Shown piece after piece: positions 1 through 9,403 of a stretch of DNA of 64,000 nucleotides. The notes beneath the pieces are model-generated. The model made no database searches. It saw only the letters and a program-made list of their open reading frames with translations, and was not told the origin of the DNA. This DNA is from Sordariomycetes sp. S80-01Y (lineage: Eukaryota; Ascomycota; Sordariomycetes): assembly GCA_037042185.1 (NCBI GenBank), contig JAXQJY010000020.1, positions 310,001 to 374,000 on the forward strand, in the 5' to 3' direction. A program made the position numbers and the translations under genes. Within the stretch, counting starts at the first letter, position 1. Each line of letters starts with the position of its first letter.

Positions 1-1573
1 TTTGCAGCAACCGGCTCCGTACACGAAGTATCTGGAGTGGACCCTTGCGCATCGGCGATGCTGGACTGAAGATCCGGTTCCCTTGCAGAGTCGTCTGATT
101 GCGACAGATGGTGGCTTTCTAGCTCTTGGGAGAGTCCAGTCTCTGGAAGCGACGGAACCTCAAAGTCCAAATGAGACGGTAATCCGTCGACAGCGGAGCA
201 AATCCTCGCGAAGTGTGCTGGCATCCAAATATCATAAATGTTTCTTGTGAGACAGTAGGCCGTCCACTTGTCCTTGCCCTCCATTTCGGTGAAATCGAAG
301 GTGCGAATTGGATGGCGGTAGAATTTCGTATCCCTACCCTGAACCACCGCGTAATGGCCGTAAATGCGTACCAGTCGGTGGTCATGAGAGATGGAGAAAG
401 CTAGTATCTGGCGATCAATCTCCTTCTCACGACCGACAAGTCGGAAGAGCTCGACGACTGATCTCACAGCGAGCGTCATGCTATGCGCGTTCTGGCGGTC
501 CGCAACGTCAAGCGCCGCAGTGCCACACTTGACCTCGCATGTGAGAAATGGGAAGTACATTTGGTATGTCGCCATGAAGAAGGACTGATCACCGGCAATG
601 AAGTTGCCGATGAAAGGCGAGAGCTTCTCTAGCCGGTCGTCCGAGAATGCTTGGCGCCTAAAGCCCACAGAGTAGTCCGGCTGTGGCCGAGTGCTAGTCA
701 CAGGGATAGAGTTGCTCTTTCCTTCATTGGTGCTTTCAATCAAACAACCAAGCTCCTTGGCCCCGTAGGTGACCAGAATCTCCGCGGAGGGAACAATCAA
801 CGGGGTGATGTCCCTCATAAGTCTTGCCTCGTTCCTATCTTCGACTTTCTGGCAGGTTGCTTCGAAAATATCGTCGCGGAACAAGGAGTCTTCGGGCGTT
901 GGTTGCTGCTCCTCGAGCAGGGCTCGGCAAAGGCACTTGCTTTCATCAGTGATGCCTAATTCAGACTTGTCCATGAAGCTGCCCTTCGTCTCGAGTAACG
1001 TCTTGTATCGTGGGTCGCGGTACGGCGCACTTTTCTCTTCCCTGACAGAGCTGGCGGAGCCAGGCTCAGATCGCTTGCGGCTCCTCAACGAAGACGAAGA
1101 CTTCTTTCTGGCAAGAATGTGCTCCATGAAAGGATCTTGCTTGTACTGGGCTGGCCAGCGTCCTTTTCCTGCCCAATACGCAACGGGGTCGGTCTCGTCA
1201 ATCCCGTCAATGTTTCGCGATCGAGAGGTTGGGTCGGGGCGCGCGCGCTTGGGAGCACGATGATCGAGCTTTCCGGAAGTGTCTTGGCTTTCACGCTGTC
1301 GTTTCCGGCTTGCAGATGCAGTCCGTACCTCTCGAAATAGCTTCGGAGAAGAGATGGGGGGTATCGTCCGTGCAAGTTCGGATCGCTTTAGGGACCGTTG
1401 AGCTGCCGTTTGGCGTTCTGGCTTGCGCACCCTGCCGCTCTGGACTTGATCCCCTATTACCGGTTAGTGCAGTCGCCTGTGGGAAAGAATGCAGTAGTTT
1501 TACCTCGAAGATTGAGGGCTGGAGGCCGGTGCTTATTTAGGTAGGCGCGAGTCTGTGCGCGAGTGAGTGCCAT
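1..1573 (-). CDS. DUF7924-domain protein, 3' end outside the window
   Basis: Two exons are visible: 1504-1573 (start ATG at 1573) and 1453 down to base 1, where the frame is still open, so the C-terminus is missing. The 50-nt intron runs from GTAAAA to TAATAG and has a CACTAAC branch site. The first ~190 residues are basic and disordered. The conserved domain follows, with the motifs MYFPFLTCEVKCG, ADRQNAHSMTLAV and FSISHDHRLVRIYGHYAV, then YRHPIRTFDF and YDIWMPAHFARICSA. These match DUF7924, a fungal domain of unknown role that is abundant in accessory regions. The EVKCG...Q segment recalls restriction-endonuclease-like folds, but that is only a resemblance. No break is seen in the visible part. 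Confidence 0.88.
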
Positions 1574-2285
1574 GGTGGTATGAATAAGAGGAGATGGTTC
1601 GATGGGTGCTTTCGTCGCGTATCCCAAAGACCATCAGATGGTGGAGAGGTGGTGGGGTAGAGGTTCAAGTTTGGGCCTCGCGGTAGAGAGACGCGTCAGG
1701 ATGCGACGGCGCTAAAATTTGATTGGTTTGGGAGGGTCACACACCTCGACAGTCCTGCTGCAACGCTGCTGAGCGGCGATTGCACGGGCGTGGAACTACC
1801 ACTTTCCATTCTAACCGCCCTTCCTAGCGGTAACTGCGCCTGCATGTGACAACCCCATGCCGTCTGTTAAATAGCATGAGCGCTTCTGAAACCAGGTGCC
1901 GCACTGTAGGAATGCAGAAACGGAAAGAATACCACAGGACCTGCTCTGACCAAACCTTGTTGAGCTATCTGAGAATATATTTTCGTCCAAGTCCGCCCGG
2001 TACTACTCGAAGCGTAAGATTCGCAATCGCTTCATAGGCCCAGTTCCTGAAGCCTTTTACTGCAACTATACAGGACAGTGCAAACATGCTACTTCACACC
2101 TACTGCCTGGTTTGGAAGCATTGTTCTCCTTCACTATTACTCACCCAACGCAATGTCAACCTTCGGACGCTCTCGATGCTCTCCTGCTGGCCCCTGCGCT
2201 GGAGCCGACCTGTGATGTTAACGGGTCAACAACTGTGCCATCCTGGTATGGCGGCTGAATGTAATTTAAATAAGTTGTTAAATTA
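1574..2285. other. intergenic, no gene seen
   Basis: This stretch separates the start of the DUF7924 gene from the 3' end of the next minus-strand gene. It contains only short chance frames without splice or motif support. Confidence 0.5.
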
Positions 2286-4124
2286 TCATGAGCTTGACGT
2301 TCTGGTTGACGACTCTAACAGCCACCTCCCAACGTTCTCTCCGGCTGTAGACCGAACTTCACCTTCAACGGGACAGTCATCGTCCGATTCCAGATTCTCA
2401 ATCCACTCATGCTCGCGAATCGCTCTTTCCACGACGGGGAAACCGTCCTCACCCCGGAGCCAGGTGAAAATATTCCTTGTCGTCATTTCCGACACTTCAT
2501 CTTCGACATCCATGTTATCATAACGGACGGTGATCCCACTATCCCAGCCAGAGGGATGCGTAGCCTTCAGGCGGATGATTGAGCATATTTCGCTTCTTCT
2601 TTGACCGACCTTCTTGGCGTCATGACAATTCCAGGTAAAGCCGTCGTACCAGAGGCCATGAAATGCCGAGCATTGAGCATGTCGACGAACGTCAATATCC
2701 GTGTCTTCCAAAGCAGTGGAGCCGAACGGAGCAAATGGAAATAGTGGTGGGATCGCGTGATTCTGTTCGTGCGACAGGTACATCAGCCGGCATTCGTCAG
2801 CACGCGATATCTGTTTGGAAACGGGAGAACCTTTCGTCACAAGTCCCTGAAGAAACGATACGTGTGTCCCGGTCCAGGCAGCGGGACTAAGATCAACTTT
2901 CCACCACCCTGATCGAGCTTCTTGGAGACAGCGCGCTTCTGCGCCTGAGATGAAGGCACCAAGCCAAAGAAACCCCAAACCTGGATCTCTTTTTATGAAC
3001 GTTTGGAGGCGGCGTTGCGGATCCTTAGCCTTGTCGGAGTCAATGAATGCGAAGGAGCCCTGTAGCCAAGCTCCACAGACATTACAGGCAACGTCAGGGT
3101 CAAAGAATACGCTATTCAGGAGGCCCTTAACTCCTCGCGAGTTGCAACTCAGGGTGAGTAATCGATCCAACTGGCAACGTTTCCGGTCCCAAGCCGCGAT
3201 CGCGTGCTTTCTCTTCTGCCCTTTTGGTCCCTCTCGAGGCAGTCGCGGGATAGGTAGTTCGATTCGTCGATTGTCCAATTTTGCCAGTGGAATGAGCAAA
3301 GCCGCTGCGAGGGCTGCTTGGCTCTGATCGCCAACATCATGGAGAGAGCAATACTCCGACAGGTAGCGAATAGCAGTGCTGAAGGACGCAGGACGGGGAT
3401 CGCTGTTTGGTATGTGAGGCTGGACATTTGCCGAGACGAGGAACGACGTATCAGACTGAGTTCTTACGGCCCATGGTGCGTAGAGATGGAACCCGGTGTC
3501 GCTCCTGATCGAGGCGTTCCAACCACAGTCTACAGATAGGACAGCTTTCCACCACCGAGCAGCATCTTCATCCACATCCCCAACATCTACCACAATGGGC
3601 ATGTTGTGGTCTTCCAGTCCCATTGTTCCATTTCCCTCGTTCTGCTGATATCCGTGGCTGCTATAAGTAGGCCCGCGTGCTCCAGGAATAAGCTCTGCCC
3701 ATCTAGCCGAGAGTATATATGCCCATGCAAGCGTAAGGATGGGAACATGGTGGCCCCTGTTGCCAAGGTAACCAGCGAATTTTGTTGCCGGGTTTGAATC
3801 AAAAACGAAGACAACTGTCGTCACGCGGCTTGAAGCCACCCGAAACACCACATCTTCTTGAAATGGCTTCAAATCGCACCACCCTAGAGTGGTTCTCCAA
3901 GTAGTTTTCCCCTTTGCGAGGATCGTATTTGAAAAAGATTTGTCGAGAGAAAGGCCTTCCGGAAAGTATGGGTGATTGGGAAATGATGAATCAAGGTCGG
4001 TCAGACAATCTTGCAGGAAGTGTCTGTCTGCCTCGGCTTCCTTCCAAAGTGTAGCCCACGTTCGGTATCCTCTCGCATACATCGCCTCGAAGGCTGCCTC
4101 GCTCGGGCGGACTGCATCGTCCAT
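2286..4124 (-). CDS. fungal conserved hypothetical protein (612 aa)
   Basis: A single uninterrupted exon of 613 codons. The start is the ATG at 4124, just before the motif RGYRTWATLWKEAE. The frame is open further upstream but without an ATG. The protein contains the segment HHVPILTLAWAYILSARWAE, which I remember from a large Pezizomycotina-specific family of unknown function. It also has a CNVCG pair near the middle and several Trp-rich stretches (GWWKVDLSPAAWTG, YDGFTWNC). The C-terminus is acidic. No catalytic motif, membrane segment or signal peptide is visible. Length and codon use look like an intact gene. Membership of the family is recall, not a search result. Confidence 0.8.
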   Translation of the reverse strand: MDDAVRPSEAAFEAMYARGYRTWATLWKEAEADRHFLQDCLTDLDSSFPNHPYFPEGLSLDKSFSNTILAKGKTTWRTTLGWCDLKPFQEDVVFRVASSRVTTVVFVFDSNPATKFAGYLGNRGHHVPILTLAWAYILSARWAELIPGARGPTYSSHGYQQNEGNGTMGLEDHNMPIVVDVGDVDEDAARWWKAVLSVDCGWNASIRSDTGFHLYAPWAVRTQSDTSFLVSANVQPHIPNSDPRPASFSTAIRYLSEYCSLHDVGDQSQAALAAALLIPLAKLDNRRIELPIPRLPREGPKGQKRKHAIAAWDRKRCQLDRLLTLSCNSRGVKGLLNSVFFDPDVACNVCGAWLQGSFAFIDSDKAKDPQRRLQTFIKRDPGLGFLWLGAFISGAEARCLQEARSGWWKVDLSPAAWTGTHVSFLQGLVTKGSPVSKQISRADECRLMYLSHEQNHAIPPLFPFAPFGSTALEDTDIDVRRHAQCSAFHGLWYDGFTWNCHDAKKVGQRRSEICSIIRLKATHPSGWDSGITVRYDNMDVEDEVSEMTTRNIFTWLRGEDGFPVVERAIREHEWIENLESDDDCPVEGEVRSTAGENVGRWLLESSTRTSSS

Positions 4125-4806
4125 CGAGAATGCAGAGTAGCTGGCAGTTAAGGATGTGGACACCGTATGTGTATTGTGCAGAAGTCTGAGACGACATGGG
4201 ACTTTGAATGTCTTGTTAGTAGTGGACCTGTTTGAGTCACGTGATTGGACTCAGAACAGCCATCAGCCATTTGAGAACCCTTGTACCCCCACAATTGTGG
4301 GGGCGCTATCTCCGTCTCCTCACAGCACATGCCCACCCAATTATCGCAGGCTTTTGTCCGTATTCTTTCTTGTAGAGTCACCGTTCTGCTATAACAAATC
4401 CTAGAGACTTGATTCGCCATCGGAGCTTCCCCAAGTACAAATATGCCTCGGCGCTTGGAGCGAGTTGAGGTGGGAGTTGCTTGAGTAGCAGATCTGATTC
4501 GAACCAACACCTCTTCTATTATTAGATCGCTAGCCTGTTTGTTGTTGCAGAGGACCGGCGCTTAATGTCTTCTAAAGCCGTGATCGTTGGCTGACTGTGA
4601 GTATTTATGCCATGGCAGAGTTAATTGTTTTTCGAACTATCGTCTTGTGTCGCATCGGTGCAATTGTACACTTCCTGAGTGAATGTCCCGGTAACATACA
4701 AAACTCCATTTACCATCCTTCTCGGCACCCACGGTGTAAGTTCATGCCTACCTAGCGGGGTCAAGGCACTAACTTACCCTGGAAGTGCGGACTGTGTAGC
4801 ATCAGC
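4125..4806. other. intergenic, no gene seen
   Basis: Upstream region of the 612-aa gene. The only notable feature is one copy of the CCGGCGCTTA core (about 4555-4564) that recurs in the tandem repeats at 47.2 and 58.7 kb. Confidence 0.4.
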
Positions 4807-5109
4807 CTAAACACAGCAAAGATGAAATCCTCCTCCATGAAAGGTTCTTGCTCTGTTTGTGGTCACCAGAACAGTGTCCACGTAAAGCATACTTGTATCG
4901 CCAAAGGTTACAAACAGCAGATCAAGGTTTGTGGGGCCTCCTATCATTACTGTTACGACCTCGAAGGCAATGAACGCCATCAGGATGGAGATGTTGTCTG
5001 CAGGGAACGTCCGGATCACGGTCGAAGGAGTAAGACCCAAGACTTCAACCAGAGCCCCGTCGTTGGCAGTGATGCTGATGGGAACCTTTGGATCACCAAA
5101 GAAGGGGTC
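4807..5109 (-). pseudogene. possible SMP-30/gluconolactonase-like C-terminal remnant
   Basis: The minus-strand frame resembles the last third of SMP-30/regucalcin beta-propellers: a blade with VLGLTPSTVIRTFPADNIS, then VTVMIGGPTNLDLLFVTFGD, comparable to the family's 'TS-FGGP-LD-LFVT' motif, ending near a GGGF. There is no start codon or N-terminal two thirds, and the frame upstream is not convincing. The plus strand of the same DNA happens to encode SDADGNLWIT, also SMP-30-like, which shows how weak the case is. I read it as a decayed fragment. It lies directly beside the duplicated Ulp1 exon. Confidence 0.3.
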
Positions 5110-5204
5110 TAAGAAAAGAAAAAAGCCAGCTTGTAGCCGGAAATGTTTCGGATATCTTAAGCCAAATAAAAAATCTAGTGTCATGACGGTATGCCTGACA
5201 ATCT

Positions 5205-5583
5205 CAGCAGATTGTACCCTACACTCGGAACATCCCATTGCCGTCTGCGTACCTACCAACGTCAACAGCGTCAACTCCGGGACTCTAGGTGCATGCTGAA
5301 AACTATTAACACATTCGCTTAATATCCTTTTATGATAGGACTATATAGGTAGCTTCCGCCTTTTGTAAGGTTTTAGCTGATCCTTTTCTGCAAGGCCACG
5401 CTTGCGCGGTGATGACCTTGTAGCCGAGACTAAACCGCCATTCTCGCTGATTGCAAAAGAGCCAAAGCTTGTTGTCAGAGCCTTAATGACTTTACCATCA
5501 ATCACCTCAAAGGCGACTTCTCGGCCGAGCATTCGCCATCGAGCATGCCTGATCACTAAAGGGCCACAACTATAGCCATCGCT
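5205..5583. repeat. segmental duplication A, copy 1
   Basis: About 380 bp nearly identical to 9018-9403. The shared core includes GGTAGCTTCCGCCTTTTGTA and a following A/T-rich segment. Copy 2 is the native 3' end of the Ulp1-like gene. Copy 1 is orphaned and has a 2-nt and a 4-nt deletion that together keep the frame. Confidence 0.85.
5341..5583 (-). pseudogene. orphan copy of the catalytic exon of the Ulp1-like protease
   Basis: This frame reads QSDGYSCGPLVIRHARW and ends in the same KPYKRRKLPI terminus as the intact gene at 9154-11727. It keeps the catalytic Gln and Cys but has no His/Asp half, no start and no upstream exons, so it cannot encode a protease alone. Similarity to the parent ends abruptly about 12 nt inside the parental exon 4. 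Two small deletions and several substitutions date the copy as not very recent. Confidence 0.7.
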
Positions 5584-5599
5584 CTGTTAGCCCTGCGGG

Positions 5600-5905
5600 G
5601 GATTTACTCTTCCCCTTGACGCCCATTGCTGTGAAGTTCGTACAGCCCTTTGATAGGGGGCTTCCTAGCTGTCCACATATATCTATGGCCGTGTGTTAGC
5701 AACTGTAAGCAATGCACCCATCAGCAACGCCAAACTCACATTGTGCAGAAGGCACGACACTGAAGTGCGCAAATTTCCTTCTTTACCTCTCGACAGAGAT
5801 TGCGAACCACGTCGGGATCCATGCTCAAACCATCCACCATTGGCATCAAACTCATAACCTCGAGGCCATAGTATAAGACAGGGTTGAACCAGTTGCCCAC
5901 TTCTC
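5600..5905. repeat. segmental duplication B, copy 1
   Basis: The 3' part of the RNase H gene and its downstream flank, related to 7303-7560. The shared blocks include AGCTGTCCACATATATCTAT and CTCACATTGTGCAGAAGGCA. It abuts duplication A with only about 20 bp between them. Confidence 0.75.
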
Positions 5906-6433
5906 GCTCATGCTGGTCGGGAGACCATGGGTTGACGTGGCACTTGATGGTTTCCTGCTTAAACTCTGTGAGACCAGCTTCATGCATCATCCTCTTGGTC
6001 TCGTGAGGATCCACGATCTCCGGAGCGAGGACGATTCCTCTCAGCTCGGCTGCACAGACCGTTGTGGCCGTAGCAGGGCCCACATACGCATGCGTCTCGT
6101 GTTGATGCCTTCCATCTGGAGCGCAGGCGCCACCGCAGCGGCCCCAACGTGACCATGGACGCCGCCCCCGTCTGTGTAGACGCAAACTGCGCCAGGCTTG
6201 ATCACATCGTGCTTCTCGATAGCCTCGTCGGCTGACTTCGCAATGCTCACATGCGGGGGCACCCACCACGGCGGTACCACATGGGGTTGGCGTTTCTCGA
6301 GGCGGCTTCTTGGCTGTCCAAATATGTCACGGTCTGTTGTTGCCTGTGGCCAGCCAGAAACCACAAGGTTGTCCCGCGCAAGTACGATAGCTGGCTTGTT
6401 GTCCTCCTCCTTCTGTACGTTGACGACACTCAT
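5736..6433 (-). pseudogene. LINE-derived RNase H gene fragment with a frameshift
   Basis: The frame starts at the ATG at 6433 and reads PPWWVPPHVSIAKSADEAIE, then CVYTDGGGVHGHVGAAAVAP. After a one-base frame change near 6090 it continues HAYVGPATATTVCAAELRGI. This is the start of the RNase H domain of fungal non-LTR (Tad/I-like) ORF2 proteins, with the Asp of TDG and the Glu of AEL. The reverse transcriptase is absent and the RNase H domain ends early in an unrelated C-terminus (to 5736). The frame change has no room for an intron, so it is probably a true frameshift. It could be a domesticated fragment or a dead LINE copy. Confidence 0.6.
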
Positions 6434-6485
6434 GTGATGCTACTAGGGTCCTGGCCGGGAGAGGGCAAAGGGGTGCTGGTGTATG

Positions 6486-6493
6486 TATAAATA
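6486..6493 (+). promoter_or_regulatory. TATA box of the 6572 gene
   Basis: TATAAATA 79 bp before the ATG at 6572, followed by a pyrimidine-rich leader (CCTCACCCCC). Confidence 0.55.
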
Positions 6494-6571
6494 CCTTGCC
6501 CCTCACCCCCTTCGACCATCATCCTCACTTCCCTTCTTCGACCACCACCAGTATCTCCGACGTCTCCGACC

Positions 6572-7177
6572 ATGTCGCTTTTCGCACACCGTATCAACCC
6601 CTCCTTCACTGTGGTCCTGTTTCAAAACGCCACAGGCCGCACTGAGGTAGGCTTCTTCGTCGAATGGGATCAATCCGGATCCCTCGAGACCCGCACCGAG
6701 CAGAGGATGATTCATTGGCCGTATACTGGACCTCACTCGGTGCCGATGAACATCTGCCGCGAGCTCACAGAGCGCAACAGGAACACGGAAAAGGCCCTTA
6801 CCTGTCATGCCTGGGGCGACGTTATGCCTCAGCCCTGCACAACATGCGAGGAGGACCAGGGCCGCTGCGTCACGCTACGGAACAAGTTCAACAATGCCTG
6901 CTCCAACTGCATCTTGAAGGGCAGAGACGTATCCTGCGAATGGCGCACGCGATACGAGCTTGACTCCGACGAAGAGTACGATTACCTCCCCCCGACAAGG
7001 GCTGGGGCGAGGGGCACAGGGGCTCCCGCCGCCATCCCAGCGACACGCGCAAGGAGGGCTGGGAGAGGCGATTATCCTCAGCGAAAGAGGCGGCGCGCTG
7101 GCAAGAACAGTGGGAGCAATGCGGAGCTTGAAGCGGAGGGGTCAGCGAGATGCGTCATTGATTTAACCGGGGATTAG
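6572..7177 (+). CDS. DUF3716-like Cys-cluster protein (201 aa)
   Basis: Single exon. The ATG at 6572 is the first after a TATA box. Six cysteines form a compact cluster: C89-x2-C92-x6-C99-x10-C110-x2-C113-x8-C122 (PCTTCEEDQGRC and ACSNCILKG). The spacing resembles DUF3716, a small fungal Cys-rich domain that looks zinc-binding. The tail is basic (RKRRRAG, a likely nuclear signal) and ends in the acidic CVIDLTGD. A nuclear, possibly DNA- or chromatin-associated role is an inference. It is divergently oriented to the RNase H remnant, with 138 bp between the starts. Confidence 0.75.
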   Translation: MSLFAHRINPSFTVVLFQNATGRTEVGFFVEWDQSGSLETRTEQRMIHWPYTGPHSVPMNICRELTERNRNTEKALTCHAWGDVMPQPCTTCEEDQGRCVTLRNKFNNACSNCILKGRDVSCEWRTRYELDSDEEYDYLPPTRAGARGTGAPAAIPATRARRAGRGDYPQRKRRRAGKNSGSNAELEAEGSARCVIDLTGD

Positions 7178-7302
7178 TAAAAGTGTTGTATTTGGTTGGA
7201 GTGGCAATGCATTTGTGAGGTCCGGCTGAGTCTTCGAATTGAGGTGGCTGGGTTCTCAAGATCCTTGAGCCAGACTTTCCTCCAGTAAAGCCAAGGGATA
7301 TT

Positions 7303-7560
7303 TACTTGCGCTTCCCCTTGACTGTGAAGTTCATATATTTAGGGTCCCTTAATCGGCGGCTTCTTAGCTGTCCACATATATCTATGGCCGGTGTTAGCGA
7401 CTGCTTATGCACCCAACAACGTCAAACTCACATTGTGCAGAAGGCACGACATTGAAGTGCACAAATTTCTTTACCTCTCGCCGTTGACATCAAACTCATA
7501 GCTTCGAGGCCGTAGTATAAGACAAGGTTGAACCAGTTGCTCACTTTTCCCTCCCCACCA
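7303..7560. repeat. segmental duplication B, copy 2
   Basis: Decayed copy of the 3' end of the RNase H gene (5600-5905), including the block AGCTGTCCACATATATCTAT. Indels destroy the reading frame and there is no gene here. Confidence 0.7.
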
Positions 7561-7831
7561 CCTTCCCAGGGGGTTTCCAACGCAACACTTCATCCTCCCG
7601 TTATAGTGCGGGCAGGTTCAAAGCGGCGGCTCGTCATGAGGATGTATCAGATTATCAGGTTAGGGGTCCCAAAGTGGTCAAATGAGTCGGCGTGAAACGT
7701 ATGAGGAGACTCATCCACTCAGACGAAAGACACCTTGTATGCAAGGTGTACGCAAACAGGTATTGTCGAGCTCAGTAACCTCGCCGGCTGGCATGGTGCC
7801 ATGATGTGGCCTGGAGCAGGCACTCAACGCC

Positions 7832-8902
7832 TCAATTGTCTGAATCCTCTCTCACGCTTGTATTTGGATTCGTTGTACTTCCAGCATCGGAGCGTTCCCG
7901 GACGTTATTTGCTAACTCCCGTGACTTTTGCCGTAGTTGGTTCAAGGTGGGCCGCCGGGAAGATGGAGTTGAACGCGTGCCCCATCCAAGACGTGCGTTA
8001 TCTACCGAATCCGAGCCGCTGGGGGCTGCGCCAGTGCGAACCCTCTCTGAGCCGTGGTGACGCAAATTTGCCTCTGAATCAAGCTTCGGTCGATGGGTGT
8101 GCTGTACTTCTTCAGGAGGCTGTAGCTGGGAGCGCTTAATTGGAGGCGGCCGAGGGCGGTTGGCGAACTCTTGAGCTCGCTGGCGAAAGTCTTTGAAATT
8201 ATCCTCATGGAGGCCCAGGACATGCTCCAAAAGGTCGACAGCGTCTTCTGGATCTTGTATTATGATAGAGGAGTCGTCGTCGTCGCTGTCGGAAGAGGTG
8301 GAGTGAGGGGCATGGGGAATGTCGTAGAAGGAGACTAGGTAGGCGAGCATGCGACGTTGGTGGTCCGTGGAGGGATCTCTGAGAGCGTAAAACTCTTCGG
8401 CGTGTCTTGGGAACAGCGACGGATCTGGATTGCGAATGTCTCGACCATGAATAGCTGAGAGGGGACGGATAGGGTACTTTGGATTGCGCAAGTTGTTGTT
8501 CCTCATATACGAGGTGTGACGCATGAATTCCGCCATAGACTCTTTGACTTCGTCTTTGAGCTCGTTAAATCGATGGTTCATATCGTTGAAGCGATGATTG
8601 ACGTCGTTGAAGCGATGATCGACGTCGTTTTTGAATTCCTTGAACTCGGATTCAAACTGGTTGATCGAGTCGCGGATGGAGCGGAATTCTTCGTTTAGGA
8701 GCTTGTCATGCCGATTTTGGCGGTCAATATATTCGTCGCGTAGGAGGAAGACGGTCTCCGCGGCCATGGTGGTGGTCATGGTGGGAACATGTTGGTGAAA
8801 GACGAGGCGTGAACGGATGCGGCAACGATGGCATCCCTTAGCGGGGTCTGACCAGGCGCGACTACTGATTGCGTGACCAGCCTGACCTGATTGCTGACTC
8901 AT
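7832..8902 (-). CDS. coiled-coil protein with tandem HRFND repeats
   Basis: Single exon of up to 356 aa. The ATG at 8902 is in frame, but the ATG at 8779 (MTTTMAAE) may be the true start because the first 41 residues are poorly protein-like. The centre is a long coiled coil with three near-perfect 7-residue repeats, DHRFNDV-NHRFNDM-NHRFNEL, encoded by a 21-bp tandem repeat near 8570-8635. After it comes a segment with YALRDPSTDHQRRMLAYLVS, seen in many fungal orphans, then an acidic patch and a basic disordered tail. It is probably an oligomerising scaffold. No enzyme motif is visible. Confidence 0.75.
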   Translation of the reverse strand: MSQQSGQAGHAISSRAWSDPAKGCHRCRIRSRLVFHQHVPTMTTTMAAETVFLLRDEYIDRQNRHDKLLNEEFRSIRDSINQFESEFKEFKNDVDHRFNDVNHRFNDMNHRFNELKDEVKESMAEFMRHTSYMRNNNLRNPKYPIRPLSAIHGRDIRNPDPSLFPRHAEEFYALRDPSTDHQRRMLAYLVSFYDIPHAPHSTSSDSDDDDSSIIIQDPEDAVDLLEHVLGLHEDNFKDFRQRAQEFANRPRPPPIKRSQLQPPEEVQHTHRPKLDSEANLRHHGSERVRTGAAPSGSDSVDNARLGWGTRSTPSSRRPTLNQLRQKSRELANNVRERSDAGSTTNPNTSVREDSDN

Positions 8903-9017
8903 CAGTTAGTCGACGTCGGGACCGCCTTGTCCCACTGGTCAGTACAGCCACCGGAATCTCATTAGTCAGCAACGGCCATTGTCGCGGGAACTTTTTGTGA
9001 TTTTGTATTCAGTCTAT

Positions 9018-9403
9018 GCAGATCGTCCCATACACTCGGTAGCCACCTCATTGCCGTCTGTATACCTACCAACGTCAACAGCGTCAACTCCGGGACTCTA
9101 GGTGCATGCTGAAAACTATTAACACATTCGCTTAATATCCTTTTATGATAGGACTATATAGGTAGCTTCCGCCTTTTGTAAGGTTTTAGCTGATCCTTTT
9201 CTGCAAGGCCACGCTTGCGCGGTGATGACCTTGTAGCCGAGACTAAACCGCCATTCTCCCACGCTGATTGCAAAAGAGCCAAAGCTTGTTTTCTTAGAGC
9301 CTTAGCGCCTTTACGATCAATCACGTCAAAGGCGACTTCCCGGCCGAGCATTCGCCACCGAGCATGCCTGATCACTATAGGGCCACAACTATGGCCATCG
9401 CTC
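9018..9403. repeat. segmental duplication A, copy 2 (native locus)
   Basis: The last exon and 3' flank of the Ulp1-like gene, duplicated at 5205-5583. Confidence 0.85.

Noticed and set aside
4485-4510. GGTTCGAATC on the minus strand, like a tRNA B box
   Set aside because: No A box at the right distance and no cloverleaf stems can be drawn.
4931-5299. A 122-codon plus-strand frame over the SMP-30-like remnant and duplication A
   Set aside because: It runs into the duplicated Ulp1 3' flank, and its sequence has no counterpart at the other copy.
6390-6440. Plus-strand LLYVDDTHVML, resembling the YxDD motif of reverse transcriptase
   Set aside because: It is antisense to the start of the RNase H gene, and no other reverse transcriptase motif (fingers, LPQG, SPxLF) is found on that strand.
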